The notes under the pieces: model-generated
What the model saw: the letters and a program-made list of their open reading frames with translations, nothing else
What the model was told of the DNA's origin: nothing
The model's database searches: none
Assembly (NCBI GenBank): GCA_965277105.1
Contig: OZ255710.1
Location: forward strand, 1,550,001-1,614,000
Direction: 5' to 3'
DNA: 64,000 bases
DNA from: CAXSBA01 sp965277105
GTDB taxonomy: Bacteria > Spirochaetota > UBA12135 > COTS27 > CAXSBA01
Position numbers and translations under genes: made by a program
In this document: piece after piece, positions 25,456-33,646 of the stretch
Layout: every line of letters starts with the position of its first letter
How positions within the stretch are numbered: the first letter of the stretch is position 1

Positions 25456-26652
25456 TTAACCGCACCAGTATTTTTCTAATTTCTCAAAGGTATTTTCTTG
25501 TAAAGATTTTTTAATAGCTTTAAAAAGTAAATTCATCTGAATAATATTATACTCGGTTAAAATCTCTACCGCTGCAATTTCTTTGGCTTTTAACAAATGA
25601 TGAAGGTAGCCTTTCGAATACTGAGCTGATGGGAAATTTATCTCTGGGTTTAGTGGGGTGGTGTCGTTTTTAAACTGGGCATTTTTTAAATTACTAAAGC
25701 CTTGGGGGTTAATCGAGCGAGGAACAATCAGGCACCCGTGCCGGGCTATCCTAGTAGGCTTGACACAGTCAAACGTATCAATACCTTGACGCACTCCCCA
25801 AAAAATATCGGGAATATCTCCAATGCCTAATAAATGAATGGGGGCAGTTTTATCTTTTAATTGCTCGCTTATAGTAGCAATGATGTCGTACATTTGATTT
25901 TTATCTTCGCCTAAACTTCCTCCAATAGCGGTTCCAAAAAAAGGACTTTTTAAACTTTCTTCAATGCTAATTTTCCTTAAGTCAGGATAAATTCCTCCTT
26001 GGATTACTCGATACAATGCTTGGCGTCCATCATTAGTTTTAATAAATTCTTGAAGACTTCGTTCTCCCCAACGGAGGGACATTTCCATAGATTTTTGGGT
26101 GTAGCCCTTGCTAACGTGATAAGGGGTGCATTCGTCTAATTGCACGATAAGGTCAGCGCCTAATTTTTTTTGGATGGCGATTGATGATTCGGGAGTTAAG
26201 AAAAAAATTTTACCATCTAAATACGAACGAAATTTAGCTCCTTCTTCAGTGATTTTTATTAGAGAAGGTTTTTGATTCGCGTGGTTATTTTTTTTTTTAA
26301 TTTCTTGACTAACCGATCCATGACCCATGGCAAAAATTTGATAACCTCCCGAGTCGGTTAGCATCACTCCATCAAAGTTCATAAATCGATGCAACCCACC
26401 TAACTTAGCAATGGTATCTGCCCCTGGAGCGAGCATTAGATGATAAGTGTTAGCTAAGATAATAGAAGTCCCTATTTTTTTTAGGTTATGGGAGGGCACT
26501 CCTTTGATGCTAGCCTTGGTGGCACAAAAAATAAAATTAGGCGTTTCGATAGTTCCGTGGGGAGTGGAGAGTTCCCCTATTCTAGCCCGGTCAGTGTTGG
26601 TAGGGGTAGAGCGAAAAGAAAAATGGGGATAAAGTGATCTTAAAGAATTTAT
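25456..26652 (-). CDS. tgt: Queuine tRNA-ribosyltransferase, apparent ATA start
   Basis: Exchanges the wobble guanine (G34) of GUN-anticodon tRNAs for queuine or preQ1. Motifs visible: MLTDSGGYQIFAMG (catalytic Asp region), IGGSLGEDKNQMY, LLGIGDIPDIFWGV and DTFDCVKPTRIARHG. The first common start codon, GTG at 26499, falls inside conserved sequence; in-frame homology (ELSTPHGTIETPNFIFCA) continues upstream to a stop near 26680 without any ATG, GTG or TTG. An ATA at 26652-26650 has AAGGAA 6 nt before it and overlaps the yhhQ stop as ATAA, so I place the start there (398 residues). The zinc ligands expected near the C-terminus are not obvious (the expected CxC pattern is not seen), which is also unusual. 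Confidence 0.85.
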   Translation of the reverse strand: MNSLRSLYPHFSFRSTPTNTDRARIGELSTPHGTIETPNFIFCATKASIKGVPSHNLKKIGTSIILANTYHLMLAPGADTIAKLGGLHRFMNFDGVMLTDSGGYQIFAMGHGSVSQEIKKKNNHANQKPSLIKITEEGAKFRSYLDGKIFFLTPESSIAIQKKLGADLIVQLDECTPYHVSKGYTQKSMEMSLRWGERSLQEFIKTNDGRQALYRVIQGGIYPDLRKISIEESLKSPFFGTAIGGSLGEDKNQMYDIIATISEQLKDKTAPIHLLGIGDIPDIFWGVRQGIDTFDCVKPTRIARHGCLIVPRSINPQGFSNLKNAQFKNDTTPLNPEINFPSAQYSKGYLHHLLKAKEIAAVEILTEYNIIQMNLLFKAIKKSLQENTFEKLEKYWCG

Positions 26653-27422
26653 TGCTGATTCCTTTTTTGCTTGCGAAGTTCATTAGGTAAAAAATAATAA
26701 GAGAGATAAACAAAAGGAGTATCGAAAAGTGAATAAAAAACTCGCAGTAAATACGTGCCTAAGATGAAAGTAAAAATTAAAGTAGGCCAAGGCAGAGGCT
26801 CGGGGTTAAAAACGATAAAAGCTAGGAAACTAAAAAGAGTATTATCCACTAAAGAAGAAGTCATGGTCGAAAAATTATTCCGCAAAAAAAGAAATCTTCC
26901 CTTACTCTTTTTTTTTATCCATTCATAGAGATGAATGTCCACAAACTGGGAGACAAAATAACTCACAATACTCGCAACAAAAAAACTTGGTATTAAGGTA
27001 AAAAGATTTTCTAAAGCAGGGTGCGTTCCTAAAGCCCAAGTAAATTCTTCACCGGCTTGATTAGTGGTAAGGGGAGCATACCCTAGGGTAATTTGAGTGA
27101 TAATAGTCCAGACAAAAAAAGCAGCAAAGCCCACCCAAACGGCTTTTTGAGCGACTTTCTTTCCGTAGTGCTCGCTTAACAAATCAGTGCAAAAAAAAAT
27201 AGTAGCAAATAAACTAGTCCCTAAAGCTACTGGTTTATCGAAAAAATTAAAGAAGGATAATTTTAGCACTTGAAGATTGGCCCCAATAATTGCTACCGCC
27301 AGGTAAATAAAAATACCGGTTTTTCCAGCTATTCTAAAAAGTATTAAAACTAATAAGCAGCAAACTGCTAACTCGATAAATGAAACGACAAATGGGTCAA
27401 AGTTTTGTAGTAAGTTAAACAT
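26649..27422 (-). CDS. yhhQ: Queuosine precursor transporter (YhhQ/VUT family)
   Basis: A 257-residue membrane protein with about six helices. Family features are FFCTDLLSEHYGKKVAQKAVWVG, the SQFVDIHLYEWIKKK segment and the following RNNFSTMTSSLVDNTLFSF. YhhQ imports queuosine precursors (preQ0, preQ1). It overlaps recN by 8 nt and its stop codon overlaps the inferred tgt start, so salvage and tRNA insertion of the precursor are translationally coupled. With queD at 53 kb, both uptake and part of synthesis may exist. Confidence 0.92.
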   Translation of the reverse strand: MFNLLQNFDPFVVSFIELAVCCLLVLILFRIAGKTGIFIYLAVAIIGANLQVLKLSFFNFFDKPVALGTSLFATIFFCTDLLSEHYGKKVAQKAVWVGFAAFFVWTIITQITLGYAPLTTNQAGEEFTWALGTHPALENLFTLIPSFFVASIVSYFVSQFVDIHLYEWIKKKSKGRFLFLRNNFSTMTSSLVDNTLFSFLAFIVFNPEPLPWPTLIFTFILGTYLLRVFYSLFDTPFVYLSYYFLPNELRKQKRNQQ

Positions 27423-29106
27423 TATTTTTCTCTTTATATTCTCTAGCGAGTTTTAAACTCGTCTTAGAGGTGCTACTTCCTAGCATGCGTGATATTTCTT
27501 GAATAATTTCTTCTTCTTGTAAAGCAAGGATCTTCACTTCGGTTTTCTCTCCTCTTATTTTTTCTACTTTAAAATGAGAATGAGCAAATTTAGCTATTTG
27601 CGGCAAGTGGGTGATAATCAGCACTTGCTTGTCTTGGGATAAGCTTTTAATTTTCTCTCCTACTTTTAAGGCCGTCTCTCCACCAATGCCCGAATCAATT
27701 TCGTCAAAAATAATCGTGTTATTGGGGAGCTTTTTTGATAAGAGAACTTTTAAAGAAAGCATAATTCTCGACATTTCTCCCCCAGAAGCAATCTCTTTTA
27801 AAGGCTTAAATTTACTTTCTTTAGCAGCCGCGTACACGAGGTCAAGTTCATCAAATCCATTTTCATTTAGATGTTCTTCGATTATTTCGTTTTCTTCAAA
27901 AGACAAATTATCGCGAGCAAAAAGGAAATCCACCTTGCTGTTTTCCATGCCCATAACGCTAATTTCTTTTTCTATATCGGCGACTAGTTTTTCTACTCCT
28001 TTTTTTCGAGCTAGGTGCAGGCTAATTCCTTCTTTTACCAGCGTGGTTAGTTGGCTTTTTTTAGCTTGGATTATTTTTTTTTTTTTCTCGCTAAATTCAT
28101 TAAGTCGAGCAATTTTATCTTCGGCATTTTCTAGCTTTTTATCTAGCTGATCTAAACCAACTCCATATTTCCTTTTAAGATTTTCTGCGTAGGCTAGTTT
28201 TTTATTTAGCGAGTTAATTGCTTCTTGGTAGTTTTTACTTCCTCTAGTTCCTTCAGATTGGAGCAAGTTTCTCATCTGCTCGAAATAATCAATAATTTTT
28301 AGGTTTTTTTTAATAAGGTTTTGGCTTTCATCATCGCTAATCGGTGCTTGATTTTCCAAGCGATAGTTAATAGATTCAATGCCGGGGATTATTTGGTCTT
28401 TTAGTTTCCAAGTTAGTTCTTGTAAGGTTTTATTTTTTTCATACTCTTCTTCTAAGGAGGTAAGTTGGTTTTTTAAAATATCATAATCTTTTTCACTAAT
28501 GATTTTATCTTTTAATTCTTTAATCGTAAACTCTAAGAATTCTTTTTCTTCTTGTAGCTTGCTTTCCTCTTTTAAAAAAGCCGTTAATTCTTTTTGCAGG
28601 TTCAAAAAAGCTAGATAATTTTTCCGATAACTTCTTAATTGATCTTCTATCCCTAAATAGCGATCGAGGTAGGAAATATAAAACCAAGACTTTAGGAGGT
28701 TAAGGTTTTGATGCTGGGAATGCATGTCAATTAAATTTTTAGCCACTTTTTTTAAGGTGGTGAGGTTGACCTGCTGGTCTTTAACAAAGCACTTGGATTT
28801 TCCTTTTTGGTTGATGGCTCTTGTTAGAACGAGGTAGTTATTTTCTATTTCTAATCCTAAGGTTGTTATTTTTTTTATGAGTTTAGGGCGATTGCCAATG
28901 AAAAAAGTACTAGTGACTTTCGCATAATCCGAGCCATGGCGAATAATGTCAGCGGGGATTTTTTCTCCTAAAGTTAACCCTAAGGCATTTAAAAAAATTG
29001 ATTTTCCCGCCCCAGTTTCGCCAGTTATAACGTTAAACCCCGAGGTTAAATTAATTTTAATATGCTTAATAAATATAAAGTTGCTTATTTCAATACTTTT
29101 TAGCAT
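27415..29106 (-). CDS. recN: DNA repair ATPase RecN
   Basis: A 563-residue SMC-like ATPase. Walker A is GETGAGKS (residues 29-36). Long coiled-coil arms span residues about 150-370 (KEESKLQEEKEFLEFTIKEL). The ABC signature is ASGGEMSRIMLSL and Walker B is TIIFDEIDSGIGG. RecN tethers DNA ends during recombinational double-strand-break repair. It lies 18 nt after lpxC and overlaps yhhQ. A 13-A coding run (28074-28086) encodes lysines in the coiled coil and might slip. Confidence 0.96.
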   Translation of the reverse strand: MLKSIEISNFIFIKHIKINLTSGFNVITGETGAGKSIFLNALGLTLGEKIPADIIRHGSDYAKVTSTFFIGNRPKLIKKITTLGLEIENNYLVLTRAINQKGKSKCFVKDQQVNLTTLKKVAKNLIDMHSQHQNLNLLKSWFYISYLDRYLGIEDQLRSYRKNYLAFLNLQKELTAFLKEESKLQEEKEFLEFTIKELKDKIISEKDYDILKNQLTSLEEEYEKNKTLQELTWKLKDQIIPGIESINYRLENQAPISDDESQNLIKKNLKIIDYFEQMRNLLQSEGTRGSKNYQEAINSLNKKLAYAENLKRKYGVGLDQLDKKLENAEDKIARLNEFSEKKKKIIQAKKSQLTTLVKEGISLHLARKKGVEKLVADIEKEISVMGMENSKVDFLFARDNLSFEENEIIEEHLNENGFDELDLVYAAAKESKFKPLKEIASGGEMSRIMLSLKVLLSKKLPNNTIIFDEIDSGIGGETALKVGEKIKSLSQDKQVLIITHLPQIAKFAHSHFKVEKIRGEKTEVKILALQEEEIIQEISRMLGSSTSKTSLKLAREYKEKNNV

Positions 29107-29124
29107 TTTCCTAAATAGTATAAG

Positions 29125-30384
29125 TTACGATAATATTTTTTTGATTAGTTCTACCGTGTGGCGGTGCCCACTTCTATGAGCGGTTATTTTCCCTTTCAAA
29201 CCAAAACCAAACAGATAAATGTCCCCGATAATGTCGAGTACCTTGTGCCGGGCAAACTCTTCTTTAAAGCGAAGGTCGGTATTAATAACCTGATCTTTAT
29301 GAACTAAAAGAGCGTTATCTAAGTTGGCTCCTTGAGCAAGCCCTGCCGACTGCAAATCTTTCGTTTCGTCCAAAAATCCAAAAGTCCTAGAAGGAGCAAT
29401 TTCTTTTTTATAAAAATCAATCTTGTTTTCTATTTCCAGAAAGTCTACGGAGAAAAATTGCTTGCCAAAAGCTTGGGGGAATTCTAGAGTGTAGGAAATG
29501 GCTAGGTCGTCATGGGGCTCAACTGTAATGTGAATGTCTTTATTATTAGGGTCTTGGTAGGTGTAAGTTTTGTCAATTACCACGACTTTTTTATTGGCTG
29601 ATTGAATTTTAATTTCTCCTTTTTCTAGTAACTCGCAAAAATTAATCGATGAGCCATCTAATATAGGGATTTCTTCACTGACTTTTATTTGCAAATTATC
29701 AATGCCATAAATATTAAGGGTAGATAATAAATGCTCAATTACTGTTAAAGAAAACCTCCCGGTTTTTAGGGTGGTGCCGTAAAAGTTAGAGTTAGCGATA
29801 TTTTCAATATTAGCCTTAATGGTTTCGCCGCTAGAAATTTCTTTAAAAATAATCCCACTATTTTTTGGTAGAGGGGATAAAATAATTCCAGTATTTTTTC
29901 CTTGATGAAGACCCTTGCCAGTGATGACCAAATTCTTGGTAATGGTTTTTTGTCCTTCATTTACTTCTTGAAGAAGTTTTTCTAGCTTAGAGTTGTTATT
30001 GCTTTTAATGGTTTTTTTTTCGGCGTTATTTTTTAAAAGTCGATTTATTTTAAATAAGAGGTAATCAGTCGAAAAGGGTTTTTCCAAAAAATCTTCGGCG
30101 CCTAGTTTTACCGTTTCTACGGAAGTTGCCACATTAGCATGCCCCGACATCATGATGATAGGGATTGTTTTATCAACATTTTTAAACTCATTTAGTAAAG
30201 TATAGCCGTCCATATCGGCCATCCAAATGTCAATAATAGCGAGATCTGGTTTTTCTTGGATAAATAGGCTGAGGGCTTCTTTCCCGTTATCACATATAAT
30301 AGGGTGGAACTGATTTTTTTCTAAAATATCGGTTAGAGATTTAAGGATATTAATCTCGTCGTCAATAACTAAAATTTTTTTCAT
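29125..30384 (-). CDS. lpxC: Response-regulator receiver domain fused to LpxC deacetylase
   Basis: A 419-residue two-domain protein. Residues 1-115 are a complete REC domain: ILVIDDE acidic pocket, phospho-acceptor D52 in IIDIWMADMDG, S80 in MMSGHA and K102 in EKPF. A linker with a coiled-coil look (112-145) leads to a full LpxC domain: TITKNLVITGKGLHQG, TVIEHLLS (H218), PILDGSS, SRTFGF, EEFARHKVLDIIGD (H380, D384) and HRSGHRH (H407). The zinc ligands and the catalytic His are kept. LpxC performs the committed step of lipid A synthesis. A TTG directly before the ATG is an alternative start. It heads a seven-gene operon through recN to the HAD gene. The fusion suggests phosphorelay control of LPS output. 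Confidence 0.95.
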   Translation of the reverse strand: MKKILVIDDEINILKSLTDILEKNQFHPIICDNGKEALSLFIQEKPDLAIIDIWMADMDGYTLLNEFKNVDKTIPIIMMSGHANVATSVETVKLGAEDFLEKPFSTDYLLFKINRLLKNNAEKKTIKSNNNSKLEKLLQEVNEGQKTITKNLVITGKGLHQGKNTGIILSPLPKNSGIIFKEISSGETIKANIENIANSNFYGTTLKTGRFSLTVIEHLLSTLNIYGIDNLQIKVSEEIPILDGSSINFCELLEKGEIKIQSANKKVVVIDKTYTYQDPNNKDIHITVEPHDDLAISYTLEFPQAFGKQFFSVDFLEIENKIDFYKKEIAPSRTFGFLDETKDLQSAGLAQGANLDNALLVHKDQVINTDLRFKEEFARHKVLDIIGDIYLFGFGLKGKITAHRSGHRHTVELIKKILS

Positions 30385-30399
30385 CAATAATGATTAACT

Positions 30400-30405
30400 A
30401 TTATA
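30400..30405 (-). promoter_or_regulatory. Probable -10 element for the lpxC-recN operon
   Basis: On the minus strand a perfect TATAAT ends 15 nt before the lpxC ATG. No Shine-Dalgarno lies between them and the -35 region is poor. It sits in the 52-55 bp gap after the TonB receptor stop. The transcript would have a leader of fewer than 10 nt. Confidence 0.45.
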
Positions 30406-30439
30406 TAATGATTTTTTAAAGAGGAATTACTTTTGCTGT

Positions 30440-32773
30440 TTAAAAAATAAAAGATAGTTTCCCGCCAAAGCTTCGGGGATCTCCTAATTTGTTAGGGGCT
30501 AAATCAGAAACCCCAGTGTCAAAAATAAGCGAGTAGTATTTTTTATTAAGTACATTTTTCATCCAAAAAGATAAGACAAATCCCGCTATTTGAAAGTTCG
30601 TGGTAATGTCAAGTAAATAATAAGGTTCTTGCCTTTGTTGATTAAACGAGTCAAAGAAAACATCTCCAATGTATTTTAACGTGCTTCTTATAGTAAAATT
30701 ATCCCTTTTCGATAAGACTTCAAAATCATACTTGTACTGCAAATAAACTGAGTAAGAAATATCTGGCACAAAAGACTGATTATTATTACTAACATCCACT
30801 AACTCGTTGTTGAAGTTTTCTAAACTAAAATTAAGATAACGAGAATAAATGTAGCTAAAATTCCCCCCTAAACTAATCCCCCAAAAACTAGGAGAATTAA
30901 CTTCTAGCTCATATCCTATATTTTGCGATTTCCCAGCGTTAACAATCCCAAATTCATAAATCGAAGAATCACTAGCAAACACTACATTGACCTGCTGATT
31001 TTCCCAATAAATGTAATACACACTGGTGCTTAAATTGCCATCTAAAAAATTATATTTTAATCCTAGCTCGCCGTTCCAGCTGCTTTCACTATCATAAAGC
31101 ACCTTACTGCTATCGCTAACAAAGGGGTTAACCCCGCCATTACGATACCCTCTTGTTCCTGATAAATAAATAAGCAAGTTTTCTGTTGGGTAAAAATTAA
31201 ATCCTAATTTAGGGGCATAGTTAAAATTATTTTTTTCGGTATTTTCTGGCTGAGAAGTGGCATCGGATGAAGTCGTTCTTGCTAGTTTAGAGCCCCGGTA
31301 ATCATAGTCTCCTCTAATTCCTACAATAAAATGAACACTAGGAATAATCGGATAAGTGATACTCCCATATAAGGCCACTCCAGCGGAGTTTTCATCGGTG
31401 GTGACTTTAGTGACATTGGGTAAAACTGTAAAATCGCTTTCAATATCCCTTTTTTGATAATAAAGATAGCTCCCCGCAACCCAAGAAAAAATCTCACTAC
31501 TTATAGAAGTGGAGGTGATTTTAAACTCTTGAGTAAATAAATGGGAGTCAAAAGCTAAATCCATTTGATCATTAGAACCACTACCAAAGTCTAAATCGAA
31601 ATTTAAGGTATTATCAAAATACTGGTAGGTAGAAATGCTATTAAAAATAAAATATTCGATAGGGAATTTTATTTTAAGAAAACTATCAGAAGTATATTTT
31701 ATATTATGATTGTCTTGGTTATGCCTAATGGTGTAGGGATTGGCCTCGGTTTCGGCTACACTACGACTATAGGGGAATGCTTCTTCGTCATTTCTTTCAA
31801 ATCTGGTGCCGATATTAAATTCTAAATTTCTAAAATAAAGATCGGTTGCTAAAAAAGTACCAAAACTCTCTTCGCCTCCACTATTTTTTCCTAAGGTGGT
31901 ATTCCTAAAATAACCATCAAAGGTATTGTAAAATCCACCAAAATTTAAAATAGCAGTTTCATTTATTATTGGCACTGAAGCAGAGAAGTTGTATTTTTGA
32001 AGTCCATAATTCCCCCAGTCGCCATGAGCATTAATGCTTAAGCGATTGAGGAGCTTTTGGGTTTTAATATCAATAATTCCCCCCATGGCATTTCGCCCAT
32101 AAAAAGTAAGTTGAGGCCCTTTTAAGATTTCAATACTAGTTATGGTATTGAGCTGAACGGGGAAATTGTAACTTTGAAACTGGGCGATGTCATCAATGTA
32201 CATTCCCACTAAAGGGTCGGTGGTATTGGCGCTGGAAACTCCTCGCAAAGAAAAAAAAGAGGTAAGCGAAGAGCCGGTATTCACGCTTAATAAACTAGCA
32301 GAAACCGATGAGAGATCATCTACTTTGTTGATTTTTATATTCCTTACTGTTTCTTCATCGAGGATAGTGGAAGCTACGGCTTCCCTTTCCGATGAACTAG
32401 AAGTCCTTCTTCGAACGCGAACTTCTTCTAAAACGTTAATCTTATTTAAAGTTACTTCTATGTTTTGTTCTCGGATTGGGTTAATAGTCAAGGTAACGGT
32501 TTTCGCTTGAAAGCCATTTTTAATAAATTTGAAAAAATAAATTTCCTCTTCCGGTATAGAAAAATTAAACTTCCCAGTATTGTCACTAAGAGTGCTGGCT
32601 ATTTTAATGGGATTTCCATCACCGGTATCTTTTTCTAGATTAATAAGAACGTTCTTAATCGCCTCCCCATTTTCATCTTTAATAGTTCCAGTTAGGTTAG
32701 CGAATAAGTTGATGCTATAAAAAAAAAAAAAAGTAAAAAAAAGTTTTTTTAAGAGTTCTTTTTTAAGTAGCAT
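30440..32773 (-). CDS. TonB-dependent outer-membrane receptor
   Basis: A 777-residue receptor. The signal peptide is followed by a carboxypeptidase-regulatory-like domain (residues about 27-110; LTGTIKDENGEAIKNVLINL), then a plug with ASTILDEETVRNIKINKVDD, a MYIDDIAQFQSYNFPVQL segment and ILKGPQLTFYGRNAMGGIID. A 22-strand barrel ends in FGGKLSFIF with terminal Phe. Such receptors import siderophores, cobalamin, glycans or peptides using TonB energy. No TonB box is obvious. It lies 9 nt after a lipoprotein gene and an SRPBCC gene. A 14-T run in the signal-peptide codons (32719-32732) could switch expression. Confidence 0.92.
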   Translation of the reverse strand: MLLKKELLKKLFFTFFFFYSINLFANLTGTIKDENGEAIKNVLINLEKDTGDGNPIKIASTLSDNTGKFNFSIPEEEIYFFKFIKNGFQAKTVTLTINPIREQNIEVTLNKINVLEEVRVRRRTSSSSEREAVASTILDEETVRNIKINKVDDLSSVSASLLSVNTGSSLTSFFSLRGVSSANTTDPLVGMYIDDIAQFQSYNFPVQLNTITSIEILKGPQLTFYGRNAMGGIIDIKTQKLLNRLSINAHGDWGNYGLQKYNFSASVPIINETAILNFGGFYNTFDGYFRNTTLGKNSGGEESFGTFLATDLYFRNLEFNIGTRFERNDEEAFPYSRSVAETEANPYTIRHNQDNHNIKYTSDSFLKIKFPIEYFIFNSISTYQYFDNTLNFDLDFGSGSNDQMDLAFDSHLFTQEFKITSTSISSEIFSWVAGSYLYYQKRDIESDFTVLPNVTKVTTDENSAGVALYGSITYPIIPSVHFIVGIRGDYDYRGSKLARTTSSDATSQPENTEKNNFNYAPKLGFNFYPTENLLIYLSGTRGYRNGGVNPFVSDSSKVLYDSESSWNGELGLKYNFLDGNLSTSVYYIYWENQQVNVVFASDSSIYEFGIVNAGKSQNIGYELEVNSPSFWGISLGGNFSYIYSRYLNFSLENFNNELVDVSNNNQSFVPDISYSVYLQYKYDFEVLSKRDNFTIRSTLKYIGDVFFDSFNQQRQEPYYLLDITTNFQIAGFVLSFWMKNVLNKKYYSLIFDTGVSDLAPNKLGDPRSFGGKLSFIF
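32719..32732 (-). repeat. 14-nt homopolymer (poly-T on coding strand) in TonB receptor
   Basis: Fourteen consecutive T on the coding strand encode the FFFF stretch at codons 14-19, inside the signal peptide. Gain or loss of one base would frameshift the receptor at its very start, the classic layout of a phase-variable surface gene. Confidence 0.85.
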
Positions 32774-32782
32774 ATTTTAGTT

Positions 32783-33619
32783 TTAATAAGCTTGAGGGCA
32801 GGTTTGGGTTTCAGGGTTGTCTTTAAACTCAGCGATAGGATCGTCATCAAAATCAGAACCAGTTCGGCGGTAGGTTGACCAGTAAGGTTCTTGATAAGTT
32901 ATTAAATGATATTTCGTTTTTTCTATTAAAGCATCAGCGATTTTCTCGTATTTTTTTCTAAGTTCAGTGCTATCTGTTGGTAAATCACTAGTTTTTTCAA
33001 ATCCTAAAGTTGATCCAAAGTTAAGTTCAACTTCTTCCATACTATCTTGTTTTAAGCTGTTTTCATTTATTCGAAAGTAAACTATTTGAAAAGCGGTTTG
33101 TCCTTGAACTGTTTTCTCATTTTCCATAAAACCATCAAGGGTTTTTTTTATATTATTGATTATATTTCCGTCAGTAGTTGGCACCCAGCTAGCATAGGGA
33201 TTCTTCTCATCATATTTAGGATCATGGCTTTTATCCGTAATATCATAACGCAAAATAAAATAGGCATTAGCAACTTGATTTTTAGAATTAGTAGGAAAAT
33301 AAACATCTCTAACGGAAGTAGTGTCACTTGTTTTGTATCTATAAACCGTACTTCGCCATTCGTGTTGAACAAATCCGGTGGTAGGTTGTTGAAAATCAAG
33401 GCAGTTATTCCAAAGTTTACTACCATCGGTATTTTCGCTGAAAGCAACCCTATTGCTCCCTACGAACTTTCCATAAAAGTAGTCAAGCTTAAAGTCTTCT
33501 AAAGCTTCCGGGTAGGGGGAGAATCTTTCTACTGAAGTGCTGCTTTGACAAGCTACGAATAATAAAAAAACTAAAATAGCAATTAATTTATTTTTTGAAT
33601 TATAAAAATATTTTTTCAT
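32783..33619 (-). CDS. Unknown lipoprotein, partner of the TonB receptor
   Basis: A 278-residue protein with a lipoprotein signal ending in LLFVAC (lipidated Cys24), then SSTSVERF. The mature part is soluble, rich in Asp/Tyr/Asn, with no known motif; it includes KLWNNCLDF and a closing NPETQTCPQAY (a possible disulphide pair). It lies 9 nt upstream of the TonB receptor and 27 nt downstream of the SRPBCC gene, so it may be a surface or periplasmic accessory lipoprotein for the same substrate. Family not recognised. Confidence 0.7.
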   Translation of the reverse strand: MKKYFYNSKNKLIAILVFLLFVACQSSTSVERFSPYPEALEDFKLDYFYGKFVGSNRVAFSENTDGSKLWNNCLDFQQPTTGFVQHEWRSTVYRYKTSDTTSVRDVYFPTNSKNQVANAYFILRYDITDKSHDPKYDEKNPYASWVPTTDGNIINNIKKTLDGFMENEKTVQGQTAFQIVYFRINENSLKQDSMEEVELNFGSTLGFEKTSDLPTDSTELRKKYEKIADALIEKTKYHLITYQEPYWSTYRRTGSDFDDDPIAEFKDNPETQTCPQAY

Positions 33620-33646
33620 AATGGAGGTTTTCCTTTTTTTGTGTGA

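Noticed and set aside
26497..26499. GTG as the tgt start.
   Set aside because: It would delete about 50 conserved N-terminal residues, including the TPHGTIETP segment found in Tgt proteins.
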